Source: an uncultured Bacteroides sp. (GTDB lineage Bacteria > Bacteroidota > Bacteroidia > Bacteroidales > Bacteroidaceae). Taken from it: 64,000 nt of DNA. Made by a program: the position numbers and the translations under genes. Numbering within the stretch: position 1 is the stretch's first letter; every line of letters begins with the position of its first letter. Below, piece by piece: positions 52,877-62,587 of the stretch. Location of the stretch: contig CAMTPC010000003.1 of NCBI GenBank assembly GCA_947074295.1, forward strand, positions 1 through 64,000, in the 5' to 3' direction. The notes under the pieces were generated by a model, which saw only the letters and a program-made list of their open reading frames with translations, was not told the origin of the DNA and ran no database searches.

Positions 52877-53635
52877 ATGGGAAAAGGAAAATTAGAGAAA
52901 TTTGCCGATATGGCAAGCTATCCGCATGTGTTCGAGTATCCCTACTCGGTAGCGGATAATGTGCCTTTCGAGATGAAAGGCAAGTGGAACAACGAATTCT
53001 TTGGCAATGACAACCCCATCGTACTGGAATTGGGCTGTGGGCGTGGCGAATATACTGTAGGCTTGGGCAAACGATTTGTGGACAAGAACTTTGTAGGTAT
53101 CGATATTAAAGGTGCACGTATGTGGACTGGGGCTACAGATGCTTTGAAGGATGAAATGAAGAATGTTGCTTTCTTACGTACTAATATAGAGATTATCGAT
53201 CGTTTCTTTGGCCCCGAAGAGGTGAGTGAGATTTGGTTGACTTTCTCGGATCCGCAGATGAAGAAAGCTACTAAACGTCTTACTTCTACCTATTTCATGG
53301 AACGCTATCGTCGCTTCCTGAAGCCTGGTGGATTGATTCATGTAAAAACGGACAGCCAATTCTTATTCACCTATACAAAATACATGTTGGAGGAGAACAA
53401 TATCCAACCTGAATTTATCACCGAAGATCTTTATCACTCGGGACTCGAAGATGAGATACTAGGCATAAAAACCTACTACGAACAACAATGGCTCGACCGT
53501 GGGCTTAATATAAAATATATCAAATTCCGCTTACCGCTGGAAGGCGAACTGAAAGAACCAGATGTGGAGATCGAACTCGACCCTTATCGCAGTTACAATC
53601 GCAGCAAACGAAGCGGACTTAAAACCAGTAAATAG
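52877..53635 (+). CDS. trmB: tRNA (guanine-N7-)-methyltransferase
   Basis: This 252-residue SAM-dependent enzyme makes m7G46 in the tRNA variable loop. The SAM-binding motif is [16 protein letters not shown] (about 49-64), followed by [12 protein letters not shown], the catalytic-region aspartate in [12 protein letters not shown], and [15 protein letters not shown]. The frame is open from an ATG at 52790, but the promoter at 52825-52855 and the family N-terminus [12 protein letters not shown] support 52877. A basic C-terminal tail ([14 protein letters not shown]) is present. mrp begins 4 bases after its stop. Confidence 0.93.
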   Translation: MGKGKLEKFADMASYPHVFEYPYSVADNVPFEMKGKWNNEFFGNDNPIVLELGCGRGEYTVGLGKRFVDKNFVGIDIKGARMWTGATDALKDEMKNVAFLRTNIEIIDRFFGPEEVSEIWLTFSDPQMKKATKRLTSTYFMERYRRFLKPGGLIHVKTDSQFLFTYTKYMLEENNIQPEFITEDLYHSGLEDEILGIKTYYEQQWLDRGLNIKYIKFRLPLEGELKEPDVEIELDPYRSYNRSKRSGLKTSK

Positions 53636-53639
53636 CACT

Positions 53640-54740
53640 ATGACATTATATCCAAAATTGATAGAAGATGCATTGGCAACAGTGCGCTATCCAGGCAATG
53701 GGAAAAACCTAATAGAGGCTGAAATGATAGCCGATAATATCCGTATCGACGGTATGAAGGTGAGCTTTTCCATTATTTTTGAGAAACCTACTGATCCTTT
53801 CATGAAATCGGTACTCAAGGCTGCCGAAACAGCGATACATACTTATATTTCGAAAGAAGTGGAAGTGACTATTACTGTGGAAAGCAAGCAAACTGCACGA
53901 CCCGAACCTGGCAAATTGCTGCCACAGGTGAAGAACGTGATTGCTATCTCCTCGGGAAAAGGGGGAGTGGGTAAGTCTACGGTATCAGCCAACTTAGCAG
54001 TGGCTTTGGCTAAACTTGGCTATAAAGTGGGTTTGTTGGATGCTGATATCTTTGGTCCGTCAATGCCCAAGATGTTTGACGTAGAAGATGCACGTCCAGT
54101 AGGCGAACATATTGATGGACGAAGCATGATTGTACCTATTGAGAAATATGGTGTGGAACTCTTGTCAATTGGCTTCTTTGTGGACCCAGACCAAGCTACA
54201 CTATGGCGCGGGGGAATGGCAAGCAATGCTTTGAAGCAGTTGATTGGTGATGCGGCATGGGGTGAACTCGATTATTTCCTTTTGGATCTTCCTCCCGGAA
54301 CCAGCGATATTCACCTGACCATCGTGCAAACTTTGGCTATCACAGGAGCGATTGTGGTGAGCACGCCTCAGCAAGTGGCTCTGGCTGATGCACGAAAGGG
54401 TATCAATATGTTTACCAATGATAAGGTGAATGTGCCTATCCTTGGGTTGGTGGAGAACATGGCATGGTTTACACCTGCTGAATTACCCGAAAATAAATAC
54501 TACATCTTTGGCAAAGAAGGCGCAAAACGATTGGCCGAAGAAATGCATGTACCTTTGTTGGGCGAGATTCCTTTGGTGCAGAGCATCTGCGAACACGGTG
54601 ACAAGGGTGCACCTGTGGCGCTTGATGAAAATTCCGTGACTGGAAGGGCTTTCTTGCAGCTGGCCGAAGCAGTGGTGCAGCAGGTGGAAAAGCGAAATGC
54701 AGAACAAGCACCCACTCAAATAGTGGAAACACATAAGTAA
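53640..54740 (+). CDS. Mrp/ApbC-type iron-sulfur carrier ATPase lacking the usual CxxC
   Basis: This is a 366-residue P-loop protein. The N-terminal MIP18/DUF59 domain (about 3-85) precedes the ATPase with the deviant Walker [11 protein letters not shown] (about 104-113), [14 protein letters not shown] and [13 protein letters not shown]. Homologous ApbC/NBP35 proteins bind an Fe-S cluster through a C-terminal CxxC and load it on target enzymes. Here the equivalent segment is [20 protein letters not shown], with no cysteine pair. The frame is also open upstream to an ATG at 53562 inside trmB, but [12 protein letters not shown] at 53640 is the better start. It is co-transcribed with trmB. A scaffold role without the CxxC is uncertain. 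Confidence 0.9.
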   Translation: MTLYPKLIEDALATVRYPGNGKNLIEAEMIADNIRIDGMKVSFSIIFEKPTDPFMKSVLKAAETAIHTYISKEVEVTITVESKQTARPEPGKLLPQVKNVIAISSGKGGVGKSTVSANLAVALAKLGYKVGLLDADIFGPSMPKMFDVEDARPVGEHIDGRSMIVPIEKYGVELLSIGFFVDPDQATLWRGGMASNALKQLIGDAAWGELDYFLLDLPPGTSDIHLTIVQTLAITGAIVVSTPQQVALADARKGINMFTNDKVNVPILGLVENMAWFTPAELPENKYYIFGKEGAKRLAEEMHVPLLGEIPLVQSICEHGDKGAPVALDENSVTGRAFLQLAEAVVQQVEKRNAEQAPTQIVETHK

Positions 54741-54761
54741 TTTAGATATTACGATATGCTT

Positions 54762-54814
54762 TATCCCCTTTATTTTTTGCTTCGGCAAAAGATAAAGGGG
54801 ATAGTCGTTTTTTT
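54762..54814 (+). terminator. Terminator after trmB-mrp with UUCG tetraloop
   Basis: TATCCCCTTTAT (54762-54773) pairs with ATAAAGGGGATA (54792-54803), continued inward by TTTTGC/GCAAAA and closed by a C(TTCG)G tetraloop. GTCG and seven T's follow. Confidence 0.92.
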
Positions 54815-54830
54815 ATGCTACCAGAAACTA

Positions 54831-54859
54831 TTGGTAACTTATTGATTTTATTATCTTTG
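54831..54859 (+). promoter_or_regulatory. Candidate promoter of the GH20 gene
   Basis: TTG (54831-54833), 18 bases, TATCTTTG (54852-54859) fits the -33/-7 pattern and lies 28 bases ahead of the GH20 ATG. Confidence 0.5.
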
Positions 54860-54886
54860 CCAGCATACTAATTCTAAATCTTTTTT

Positions 54887-57235
54887 ATGATGAAACCACT
54901 TAGACATCTACTTCTGTTGTGTGTGTTGGCTACATTACTGGGCGCATGTGAAAACAAAGAACTTTACGCCAATTTTGAGGTAATACCACTGCCACAACAA
55001 ATCATCTACTCCCTTAAAAATAATAATTTCCATCTCACAGATGAGGTAGTCATCTTCTATCCCGATAGCGATTTATTGGTGAAACGCAATGCCGAGTTCC
55101 TGGCATACTACCTGAAAGAGTGTTCTGGTAAAACCATTCCGCTACAATCCTATAAGACTAAAAAGGATGTTACCTTTCCTGCTATCTTTTTGGAATGTGG
55201 AGAGACTGTGGAGGAGGATGAAGGATATGTAATGAAAATAGAACCTCATTATATAGGAATCAAAGGGCGTACACCACAAGGGGTTTTTTATGGTGTGCAG
55301 ACTTTACGCAAAGCTGCGCCGGCACGTGTCAAAGATGATGAAGAGATTATTTTTCCGGCTGTACTTGTGGCTGATTATCCTCGTTTCCCTTATCGTGGCA
55401 TGCATCTCGATGTAGGACGTCATTTCTTCCCTGTGGAGTTTATCAAGGATTACATAGATCTGTTGGCGCTGCACAATATGAATACATTTCACTGGCATTT
55501 GACCGAAGATCAGGGATGGCGTATTGAAATAAAGAAATATCCTCGCCTGACTGAAATCGGCTCGAAACGCTCGGGGACGGTGATTGGGCGCAATTCAGGA
55601 CAGTTTGATAGTATTTCTCACGAAGGTTTTTATACACAAGAACAGATTAAAGAAGTGGTGGCCTATGCTGCCGAACGTTTCATCACGATAATTCCCGAAA
55701 TAGACTTGCCTGGCCACATGCTTGCTGCATTGGCAGCCTATCCAGAACTGGGATGTACAGGTGGTCCGTATGAAGTGGAGCAAACATGGGGTGTCTTTGA
55801 TGATGTGCTGTGCATGGGCAATGATGATACCATGACATTTCTGGAAGGTATAATGGATGAAGTAATAGAACTTTTCCCATCAGAGTATATTCATATAGGA
55901 GGTGACGAAGCGCCTCGCGTACGTTGGAAGGAATGTGCCAAATGCCAACGCCGCATTGTGGCAGAGGAGCTGAAAGCCGATGATAAACATTCGGCGGAAG
56001 ACCGTCTGCAGAGCTATTGCATGACACGAATCGAACACTATCTGAACGAGCGTGGAAGACGTATCATCGGCTGGGATGAAATATTGGAAGGTGATGTGGC
56101 GCCCAATGCTACTGTGATGTCATGGCGTGGTGTAAAAGGTGGTGTGGAAGCGGCTAAACTGGGGCATGATGTGATAATGACTCCTAATGACTATATGTAT
56201 TTTGACTACTATCAGACAGCTGTTACGGAAGATGAGCCATTGGCGATAGGTGGCTATGTGCCTTTGGAAAAAGTATATAGCTTTGATCCTGCACTGGATG
56301 AACTGACAGAGGAAGAGCAGAAACGAGTACTTGGTGTGCAAGCCAATGTCTGGACAGAATATATTCCTACTACGAAACAAGTGGAGTATATGATATTGCC
56401 TCGTATGGCGGCTTTGGCCGAAGTGCAGTGGACGATGCCAAAGCGCAAAGATTATAAATACTTCACAGATGCATGTCGCCGAATGATGAAGCTTTATGAA
56501 CGAGACAGCCTGAACTTTGCCACGCATATCTTTGATATTACACCCGACTATTCGTTAGATGAGAAGAAGCGCGCGGTAGTGGTGAAACTGACTACTGTTG
56601 ACGACGCGCCCATCTATTATACCCTGGATGGCAGTGAACCTACTAAGGAATCGGCTAAGTTCAAAAAGAAATTGAAGATAACCCAAAAGGCCACTTTAAA
56701 AGCAGTGGCTATCCGTGAAGATGGAACTATGAGCAGAGTGCTGACCGAAAATATAGTTTACAACAAGGCGACAGGAATGCCAATCATTTTAACTGCTGAA
56801 CCTTCTTCCAGGTATGCGTATAAAGGGGCATCAACTTTGGTAGATGGCTTAATGGGTTCCAATAACTATGCCAGTGGTCGTTGGCTGGGCTTCCTGACTG
56901 ATGCCGAAGCAGTGATAGACTTGGGAAGACCAACAGAAATTAATAGTGTATCGACTAAGGCGTTTGTCAGCCATGGATCATGGATAATGGGGGCTACGCA
57001 ATTGGCAGTTTTTGTTTCGGATGATGGTGAGACTTATAAGGAAGTGGCAGTAAAGGACTATCCTGCATCAACGGAAGTGGCCAAAAAAGGTATTGAGTGC
57101 TATGAGGTCAAATTCTCTCTTGTGCAAGCGTCATATGTGAAAGTGCTTATTAAATGTACACCTCAACTGCCTATTGGACATCCAGGCGAAGGTAAAAAAG
57201 CTTATCTCTTTATCGATGAGATTATCATCGATTAA
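54887..57235 (+). CDS. GH20 beta-N-acetylhexosaminidase, lipoprotein
   Basis: This 782-residue enzyme has a lipobox LLGAC (Cys21 or Cys20, depending on which of two adjacent Met codons is used). Domains: GH20 N-terminal domain (about 30-165), catalytic barrel (about 168-510) with FRGMHLDVGRHFF-type entry and the catalytic pair Asp340-Glu341 in HIGGDEAPRVRW, a chitobiase/hexosaminidase C-terminal sandwich (about 560-625, IYYTLDGSEPT), and an F5/8-type C discoidin-like domain (about 640-782). It removes terminal GlcNAc or GalNAc from host or microbial glycans by substrate-assisted catalysis. It is monocistronic with its own promoter and terminator, independent of any SusC/SusD pair here. Confidence 0.93.
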   Translation: MMKPLRHLLLLCVLATLLGACENKELYANFEVIPLPQQIIYSLKNNNFHLTDEVVIFYPDSDLLVKRNAEFLAYYLKECSGKTIPLQSYKTKKDVTFPAIFLECGETVEEDEGYVMKIEPHYIGIKGRTPQGVFYGVQTLRKAAPARVKDDEEIIFPAVLVADYPRFPYRGMHLDVGRHFFPVEFIKDYIDLLALHNMNTFHWHLTEDQGWRIEIKKYPRLTEIGSKRSGTVIGRNSGQFDSISHEGFYTQEQIKEVVAYAAERFITIIPEIDLPGHMLAALAAYPELGCTGGPYEVEQTWGVFDDVLCMGNDDTMTFLEGIMDEVIELFPSEYIHIGGDEAPRVRWKECAKCQRRIVAEELKADDKHSAEDRLQSYCMTRIEHYLNERGRRIIGWDEILEGDVAPNATVMSWRGVKGGVEAAKLGHDVIMTPNDYMYFDYYQTAVTEDEPLAIGGYVPLEKVYSFDPALDELTEEEQKRVLGVQANVWTEYIPTTKQVEYMILPRMAALAEVQWTMPKRKDYKYFTDACRRMMKLYERDSLNFATHIFDITPDYSLDEKKRAVVVKLTTVDDAPIYYTLDGSEPTKESAKFKKKLKITQKATLKAVAIREDGTMSRVLTENIVYNKATGMPIILTAEPSSRYAYKGASTLVDGLMGSNNYASGRWLGFLTDAEAVIDLGRPTEINSVSTKAFVSHGSWIMGATQLAVFVSDDGETYKEVAVKDYPASTEVAKKGIECYEVKFSLVQASYVKVLIKCTPQLPIGHPGEGKKAYLFIDEIIID

Positions 57236-57290
57236 ATTAAAACGTTCGGACTGACTCGCTAAGCAATGTATAGACTTGCCGTTTATAAAT

Positions 57291-57331
57291 AAAAGCTCCT
57301 TTTACAGATTTATGATGTAAAAGGAGCTTTT
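57291..57331. terminator. Bidirectional terminator between GH20 and the export operon
   Basis: AAAAGCTCCTTTTAC (57291-57305) pairs perfectly with GTAAAAGGAGCTTTT (57317-57331), 15 pairs over an 11-base loop. Both strands end in T-runs, so it can serve the plus-strand GH20 gene and the convergent minus-strand operon. Confidence 0.92.
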
Positions 57332-57336
57332 AAGTG

Positions 57337-58590
57337 TTATGATGCAAATTGCTCACGTTTCCGCTTCAGTTTATTATACTGCTCTATCATGTGTTTGCGA
57401 CTCTGGATGATTTGCCATCTGTAAGCCATGCAAGTGCACAAGAAATAGATTACCGTCTGTATCCAAAGAGCTATATATTCCATGCGTACTTCTTCGAGGG
57501 TAGCTCCCATATTATTGATGCGCACATAACCATTGATACCGAATGTTGATGGAAACAAATACGAGAAGTATTTCCAAAAGGATGGTATGGCAGTTCCAGG
57601 CCATGAAATACCTGATAAAAATACTAAAGGTACGGATGTGAACACGAAGATTAGCATGCCCGTTTCGCGATTGCGTACGAAGATCGAAACTGACATGGCA
57701 AAAAATATACAAGCCGATAACAGCGGCATCGCAAAGAGTATGATGTCACGGGGCAAGCCTATTTGATTCAGGCGGAAGAAATAAGGAATGGCACAAAGTA
57801 CCCAAACTGACATGATAGCATAGATCAAACCATAACTTAAACCTTTACCCAATACGATACGTAGCGTGCCACTGTAATGACGATTGATCGGCACCAAATC
57901 TTTGAAACGGTTCTGCTCGCGTTGAGTTCCGGCAGATAGACCTATACCCAACAATAATGTTTGTTGGATCACAAGCACTAATACGGCGGGGATCAGGAAA
58001 GCTGCAAAACCATTGGTCGGATTGTACAGAGCCACATCTTCATATTCAATGGGGTAGGCTGTGATTTCGTCCAAGCGCTCGGTCGAATTGCCTGCGCGCT
58101 CTATCTTGATATCCCGGTTCATGTCAAGGGATACAGCCGTATTCGCCATAAGTATATTCTTATAATATAAAAGCCCACTCATGTCGCAATAGATGCTGAC
58201 GTGAGTCTGAATGCCACGTGCGATATCGTTGCTAAAGCTTGATGGGATATAAATGATACCATAGGCTTTGCGCTCGCGCATCATCTCCTTGGCTTCTTCC
58301 ATATCCGAGCAATAGGTGATGATATCTACTTCGGCTGTGGCATCTACCTTACGCAGATATTCGCGACTCATTGAACTACGTGACTCATCAACCACTACAA
58401 CAGGTACTTCGCGCACCACTTCATTGGTATAGATAAAACCATATAGCAATGGATAGATGATCGGCACAATGATAAAGAAAATCAATACACCTGGATCGCG
58501 AAAAGTAATACGAAACTCTTGCAACCAGATATAGAACATATCATCAATGCCTTCTTTTATCTTTTGTTTAAAATTACTCTCTTTCATCAA
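57337..58590 (-). CDS. ABC-2 type transporter permease (second of pair)
   Basis: This is a 417-residue inner-membrane protein of the ABC2_membrane_3 (YhhJ/YbhS/YbhR-like) type. One helix near the N-terminus (about 37-55, GVLIFFIIVPIIYPLLYGFIY) is followed by a large extracytoplasmic domain (about 60-195, VPVVVVDESRSSMSREYLRKV) and five C-terminal helices (about 200-400) with FVFTSVPLVFLSGISWP. Met2 is an alternative start. It overlaps the preceding permease gene by 4 bases and is last in a TolC-HlyD-permease-permease operon. It likely forms a heterodimeric channel with its neighbour. No ATPase gene lies in the operon. Confidence 0.9.
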   Translation of the reverse strand: MMKESNFKQKIKEGIDDMFYIWLQEFRITFRDPGVLIFFIIVPIIYPLLYGFIYTNEVVREVPVVVVDESRSSMSREYLRKVDATAEVDIITYCSDMEEAKEMMRERKAYGIIYIPSSFSNDIARGIQTHVSIYCDMSGLLYYKNILMANTAVSLDMNRDIKIERAGNSTERLDEITAYPIEYEDVALYNPTNGFAAFLIPAVLVLVIQQTLLLGIGLSAGTQREQNRFKDLVPINRHYSGTLRIVLGKGLSYGLIYAIMSVWVLCAIPYFFRLNQIGLPRDIILFAMPLLSACIFFAMSVSIFVRNRETGMLIFVFTSVPLVFLSGISWPGTAIPSFWKYFSYLFPSTFGINGYVRINNMGATLEEVRMEYIALWIQTVIYFLCTCMAYRWQIIQSRKHMIEQYNKLKRKREQFAS

Positions 58591-59768
58591 GGCATATATT
58601 TAATGTTGTGCAATGCATATTTCAATCGGGGAACGACCAAGAAAGGCAAAAGCATAAATATCAGAAGTGCCACATAGTTCATCCACGAGTAGGCCATGCT
58701 GTATCCATTGAGTGCTTGGTCTACATAGATGAGGAAGTAATGGCGCAAAGGGAATAACACACTGAGACCTTGTAATAGAGGGTTCATTGCCATCACAGGA
58801 AATGAGAACCCGCAGATAGAAATGGATACAACACCCCATAGTGAGGCAAAACTCAAGCCTAGACGAAGTGATGGGAATGAACCGATCATCACTACACCAC
58901 AAGCTTGTGATGCCAATACAAAGCATAATGATGCCAATATCATCGGGAATATGCCGCTATTGCAAGGGAAATGCAAGAAACCATAGAGATAGACATTATA
59001 AAAGATACTCATAATGAAGAAGACTATGGTCTGTGGCACTAACTTGCCTGCCAATGCGATATAAATAGAGTCATTGCTCAGACTAAGCCAATCGTTTGCA
59101 GTGCCATCCTTTATCTCAGTTCCTATCGAAAATACAGTCGTCATGAAAATCATGATCATAAGCATTGCTGGAACTAAAGTGTTGCATAGGTAAACCGAAT
59201 AGTTGAGCCAAGGATTGTTCAACGCATGCGTGTCAATAACGATGGGTTGCAGATTGGCCATGGCTTGTTGCTCAGTGGCGCCACGTGCGTACATCATCTT
59301 GCGGCTTGCAGCCCCCGAAGCCAATTCGCTCATCATCTTCATATCTTTCATCAGTAATGATCCGGCAACAAAGAATGAGTTGTTGGTGTAGAATGATATA
59401 GTGGGCTGTTTTTGCGATGTGGCATCGGTACTTAATCCCGGAGGTAGATAAAAGAATGCATAGATCTTCCCTTCTTGCATCGCAAGACGTGCCTCACTGA
59501 TGTTGGGATAATGGGCTATGACATTAGTTTGGCCAAATGAATCCAAGTTGCGGACGATGTTACGCGAAGTCGCAGTCTGATCCATGTCCACCACGCCTAC
59601 AGGCAGATTTGTGGGGAGGCCTGAGGCCATCAATGTTGTGAAGAAAATATAGCAGAACATTGGGGCGATGATCATACAGAAGATGTAGATAGGGCGCGAA
59701 CCAAACCTACGCAGCTCGCGTTTCATCACTAACCAAAGTGCAACATATTTCTTTGTTCTCTCTTCCAT
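58587..59768 (-). CDS. ABC-2 type transporter permease (first of pair)
   Basis: This 393-residue inner-membrane protein is of the same class as the next gene. An N-terminal helix (about 25-45, YIFCMIIAPMFCYIFFTTLM) precedes an extracytoplasmic region (about 48-175, LPVGVVDMDQTATSRNIVRNLDS), and C-terminal helices follow, with ISICGFSFPVMAMNPLLQGLSVLFPLRHYF near 305-335. Similar topology but different sequence from its partner points to a heterodimer. It is coupled to the HlyD gene (3 bases between) and overlaps the second permease by 4 bases. Exported substrate cannot be read from the sequence. Drugs, bile salts or lipids are possible. Confidence 0.9.
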   Translation of the reverse strand: MEERTKKYVALWLVMKRELRRFGSRPIYIFCMIIAPMFCYIFFTTLMASGLPTNLPVGVVDMDQTATSRNIVRNLDSFGQTNVIAHYPNISEARLAMQEGKIYAFFYLPPGLSTDATSQKQPTISFYTNNSFFVAGSLLMKDMKMMSELASGAASRKMMYARGATEQQAMANLQPIVIDTHALNNPWLNYSVYLCNTLVPAMLMIMIFMTTVFSIGTEIKDGTANDWLSLSNDSIYIALAGKLVPQTIVFFIMSIFYNVYLYGFLHFPCNSGIFPMILASLCFVLASQACGVVMIGSFPSLRLGLSFASLWGVVSISICGFSFPVMAMNPLLQGLSVLFPLRHYFLIYVDQALNGYSMAYSWMNYVALLIFMLLPFLVVPRLKYALHNIKYMP

Positions 59769-59771
59769 TGT

Positions 59772-60764
59772 CTATTTCGCATTAATGATCACAGACATGC
59801 CAGGACGAAGACCTGGTACTGGAGTGATAGGGCGAGCACGTACTTCGAATGTTCTTAAATCGAACTGTCCTGTTGTTTTTGTGGCTTTCCAAGCCGCATA
59901 AGTGCCTAAGTCTTTTAAATAATATACTTGCAGGTCTATTTCTTTGTCCAAAGCTGGGATGAAAGCTACAAAGTCGGTTCCTACGGTCAAGCCACGGAGC
60001 AAATCTTCGCGTACGTTGAAGGTAACCCACATATCACTCATCACTGCAATATTCATGATAGGTGCACCCGTGCCTACCAACTCTCCAACTTTGGGGAATA
60101 TCTCTGTCACCTCCCCATCAGCAGAGGCAGTCAGAAAAGTTTCGTTGACATACGACTCGACCTCGGCCACTGCTCCTTTGGCACGCTCAGCCAATGCTGC
60201 CGCGGCAAGTTTATCCTCGCGCTCAGCGCCATTAACTGCCATATCATATTGGGATTTAGCGGCTTTCTCAGTGGCAATAGCCGCATTGAGTTGTGCCGAT
60301 ACTTCATCGAATTTCTGCGCAGGCATCACACCTTGTTCATATAAGTTTTTGACACGCGTAAAGGATTTCTGAGCGATATCTAATCCTGCGATCGCTTTCT
60401 GCCACATCTCATAGGCTGCCTGTATCTGCTCTTGACGTGCCCCTTTAATCGCCTTTTCGTTTTGAGCTTCGGCGGCAGATTGTGCGGCGCGAGCTTGCTC
60501 CAGTTTGGCCATGATATCTGGTGCCTCAAGAATGGCAAGTGTATCACCAGCTTTCACTTTCTGTCCCTCTTTTACACGAAATTCGAGTATTCTACCGGGT
60601 ACTTTGCTGGACACGCGGTATTCGTCCACTTCGGCTTGTCCTTGAATGATTTCGGGTCCTTTGCGCAATGTGAAGAATCCGACTAAAGCAACTAACACGA
60701 TAACTCCCATCAGAGTAAGGAAAGCAAGTAGCATATTGCTACTCTTAGATTTTTTTGATTCCAT
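59772..60764 (-). CDS. HlyD-family membrane fusion protein
   Basis: This 330-residue periplasmic adaptor has one N-terminal membrane anchor (about 10-32, MLLAFLTLMGVIVLVALVGFF). The first half-lipoyl motif (RVSSKVPGRILEFRVKEGQKVKAGDTLAILEA, about 47-77), a long alpha-helical hairpin (about 80-190), and the second lipoyl half with GEVTEIFPKVGELVGTGAPIMNI follow, then beta-barrel domains to the C-terminus. It bridges the inner-membrane permeases and the TolC-type outer-membrane channel encoded next to it. The TolC gene ends 105 bases upstream on the same strand, with no terminator seen between. Confidence 0.93.
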   Translation of the reverse strand: MESKKSKSSNMLLAFLTLMGVIVLVALVGFFTLRKGPEIIQGQAEVDEYRVSSKVPGRILEFRVKEGQKVKAGDTLAILEAPDIMAKLEQARAAQSAAEAQNEKAIKGARQEQIQAAYEMWQKAIAGLDIAQKSFTRVKNLYEQGVMPAQKFDEVSAQLNAAIATEKAAKSQYDMAVNGAEREDKLAAAALAERAKGAVAEVESYVNETFLTASADGEVTEIFPKVGELVGTGAPIMNIAVMSDMWVTFNVREDLLRGLTVGTDFVAFIPALDKEIDLQVYYLKDLGTYAAWKATKTTGQFDLRTFEVRARPITPVPGLRPGMSVIINAK

Positions 60765-60869
60765 AGTGAATTTGTGATATCTGTGCTTGCGAATGCTATG
60801 AAGATGACGCTTCGCAAGCCTATTTTTTATTTGTTCTATTTTTATATTGGTTCAATCTTGATTATGGGT

Positions 60870-62336
60870 TTAGCGTAATGTACCCATAGAACGTTGAAGA
60901 TAAACCTCTGTGAGCTTCACATCAATTTGTGCATCTATTTTATCAGACTGTGCCGAAAGCCATGCTGTTTGTGCTTCCAATACATTGCTGGTAGGAATCA
61001 CACCTTCTTGGAACCCCAGGGTCGCATAACGCAGGTTTTCATCCGCTTTTTCTTGGTTCTTATTAGCCATGGCAAGCTTCTTGGCAGCCTCATTTACCTT
61101 AAAACTAGCCTGGTTTACTTGAAGTTCAATCTTCTCACGGGCTTCTTCTAATTTGTATTGAGCGATGCGAGCTTCCGATTTGGCAGCTTGTACTTTATAG
61201 TGACCTTCGCGCCAGTTCCAGATAGGCACTTGTAGCATTACGCCCACATTCCACATGCCACGAAATTTATTCTCGAAGCTGTTAAATACAGATGGGTTGG
61301 ATACTAGATACGAACCAACAAATGCTAAAGACGGCAGATGTTCGGCACGTTCCACGTTTACTTTCTGTTTATACATCATATGCGCCAACTCGAGGCTTCT
61401 GATTTCAGGGCGATTAGCAAAAGCTGACTCCAAGTCTGCTACTACGCCACCTTCTAGCAAGGGGATGTCTTCAATCGATTCATCCTCAAGCGTGATGTGA
61501 GTGGTCAAATCTATGCCGCAAAGTTGGCAAAGAAGCATCTTCGAAAGACTTAAACCATCCTCAACTTTGGTTAGTGTCATCTCTGCTTCATTGAGTTTCA
61601 CCATCACTGACAGGCCGTCGGCTTTTGTAGCTACTCCCTCGTTAACCATCAAATTGACATCGTGATTCAGCTTTTCTAGCAACGCTACATAGCTTTCGGC
61701 TAACTTCTTCTTATTGGACAACGAAACGACTTGCCAATAGACTTGATCAGTACTCAGAATCACTTCTTGCATGCCTGTGTTGTGCTGTTGACGCGCTAAT
61801 TCCTCTGCATATTGAGTGATTTTATTATAGGCTCTGATTTTACCGCCCATATAGAGTGGTTGTGTCAATGTGATAGCGCCAGCATACATATTGCGGGTAT
61901 CAGTACGCAAGGCATCGACTAGTGATTGACCGACTTGATTAAAGGTGTCACCAAGCTTTTCGCCTAATATCGTAAAAATAGGGCCAAATTGTTGTGCTAA
62001 GTCAGGTGACAGCTGTCCTAGAGCGCTACCCGTTTGTTCTATCATGCCACCAACTGTAGTTCCCATATTGGAGATGGTGGCCTTTTGACTTTTGCTCAGA
62101 AGAGAAATCTCTTTCTGCGTACGCATATAGCCTGCGGTTGCTGATATTTTAGGTAAATAATTGGTGAAAGCCGCTTTTCGCTTATAGTGTGCGGCGTTGA
62201 TTTCTTCACTACCGATGAGTAGTTCCTTGTTATTCTCTATCGCCATTGCACGGCAACTATCCAGACTTAATGTCATCTGAGCATTGCCAATGACTGTCAT
62301 GCATAACAAAGATGTGAGAATAAATACTTTTTTCAT
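60870..62336 (-). CDS. TolC-family outer-membrane efflux protein
   Basis: This 488-residue outer-membrane channel has signal peptide MKKVFILTSLLCMTVIGNAQ. Two repeats typical of the OEP family are visible: long amphipathic helices with LSLDSCRAMAIENNKELLIGSEE near the mature N-terminus, and SAQSDKIDAQIDVKLTEVYLQRSMG at the C-terminus. GGKIRAYNKITQYAEELARQQ lies near the first hairpin. The frame is open 45 bases further upstream, but the start at 62336 gives a clean signal peptide. First gene of the export operon, with a consensus promoter at 62454-62484. Confidence 0.94.
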   Translation of the reverse strand: MKKVFILTSLLCMTVIGNAQMTLSLDSCRAMAIENNKELLIGSEEINAAHYKRKAAFTNYLPKISATAGYMRTQKEISLLSKSQKATISNMGTTVGGMIEQTGSALGQLSPDLAQQFGPIFTILGEKLGDTFNQVGQSLVDALRTDTRNMYAGAITLTQPLYMGGKIRAYNKITQYAEELARQQHNTGMQEVILSTDQVYWQVVSLSNKKKLAESYVALLEKLNHDVNLMVNEGVATKADGLSVMVKLNEAEMTLTKVEDGLSLSKMLLCQLCGIDLTTHITLEDESIEDIPLLEGGVVADLESAFANRPEIRSLELAHMMYKQKVNVERAEHLPSLAFVGSYLVSNPSVFNSFENKFRGMWNVGVMLQVPIWNWREGHYKVQAAKSEARIAQYKLEEAREKIELQVNQASFKVNEAAKKLAMANKNQEKADENLRYATLGFQEGVIPTSNVLEAQTAWLSAQSDKIDAQIDVKLTEVYLQRSMGTLR

Positions 62337-62453
62337 TGTATCATACATATTATAAATGGAATAAGCCTTGGATGCGTCCATTTGTTTATTTTCAGTGTAT
62401 TACTGGTTGTAAGCGATGAGTTAACAGTGTAATAATTGCATAAACAACCGAAA

Positions 62454-62484
62454 CAAAATTATAGGCTTTGTATGATATAGCAAA
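62454..62484 (-). promoter_or_regulatory. Promoter of the TolC-HlyD-ABC permease operon
   Basis: On the minus strand TTTG (62481-62484), 19 bases, TAATTTTG (62454-62461) exactly matches the Bacteroidetes consensus. The leader to the TolC start is about 110 bases. Confidence 0.75.
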
Positions 62485-62504
62485 GGAATTTAATGATTTT
62501 TTAT

Positions 62505-62549
62505 AAAAGAAACCCCTGTTACAGCTTGCAACTAGCTTATAGCAGGGGT
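62505..62549 (-). terminator. Terminator of the coiled-coil protein gene
   Basis: On the minus strand ACCCCTG/CAGGGGT form a 7-pair stem (62543-62549 with 62512-62518), with an inner AGCT/AGCT pairing, followed by TTTCTTTTAT. It lies just upstream of the TolC operon promoter and insulates it. Confidence 0.7.
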
Positions 62550-62587
62550 ATGGAACAGTAGAAAAGTTGTTTAAACCAGACTACTTT

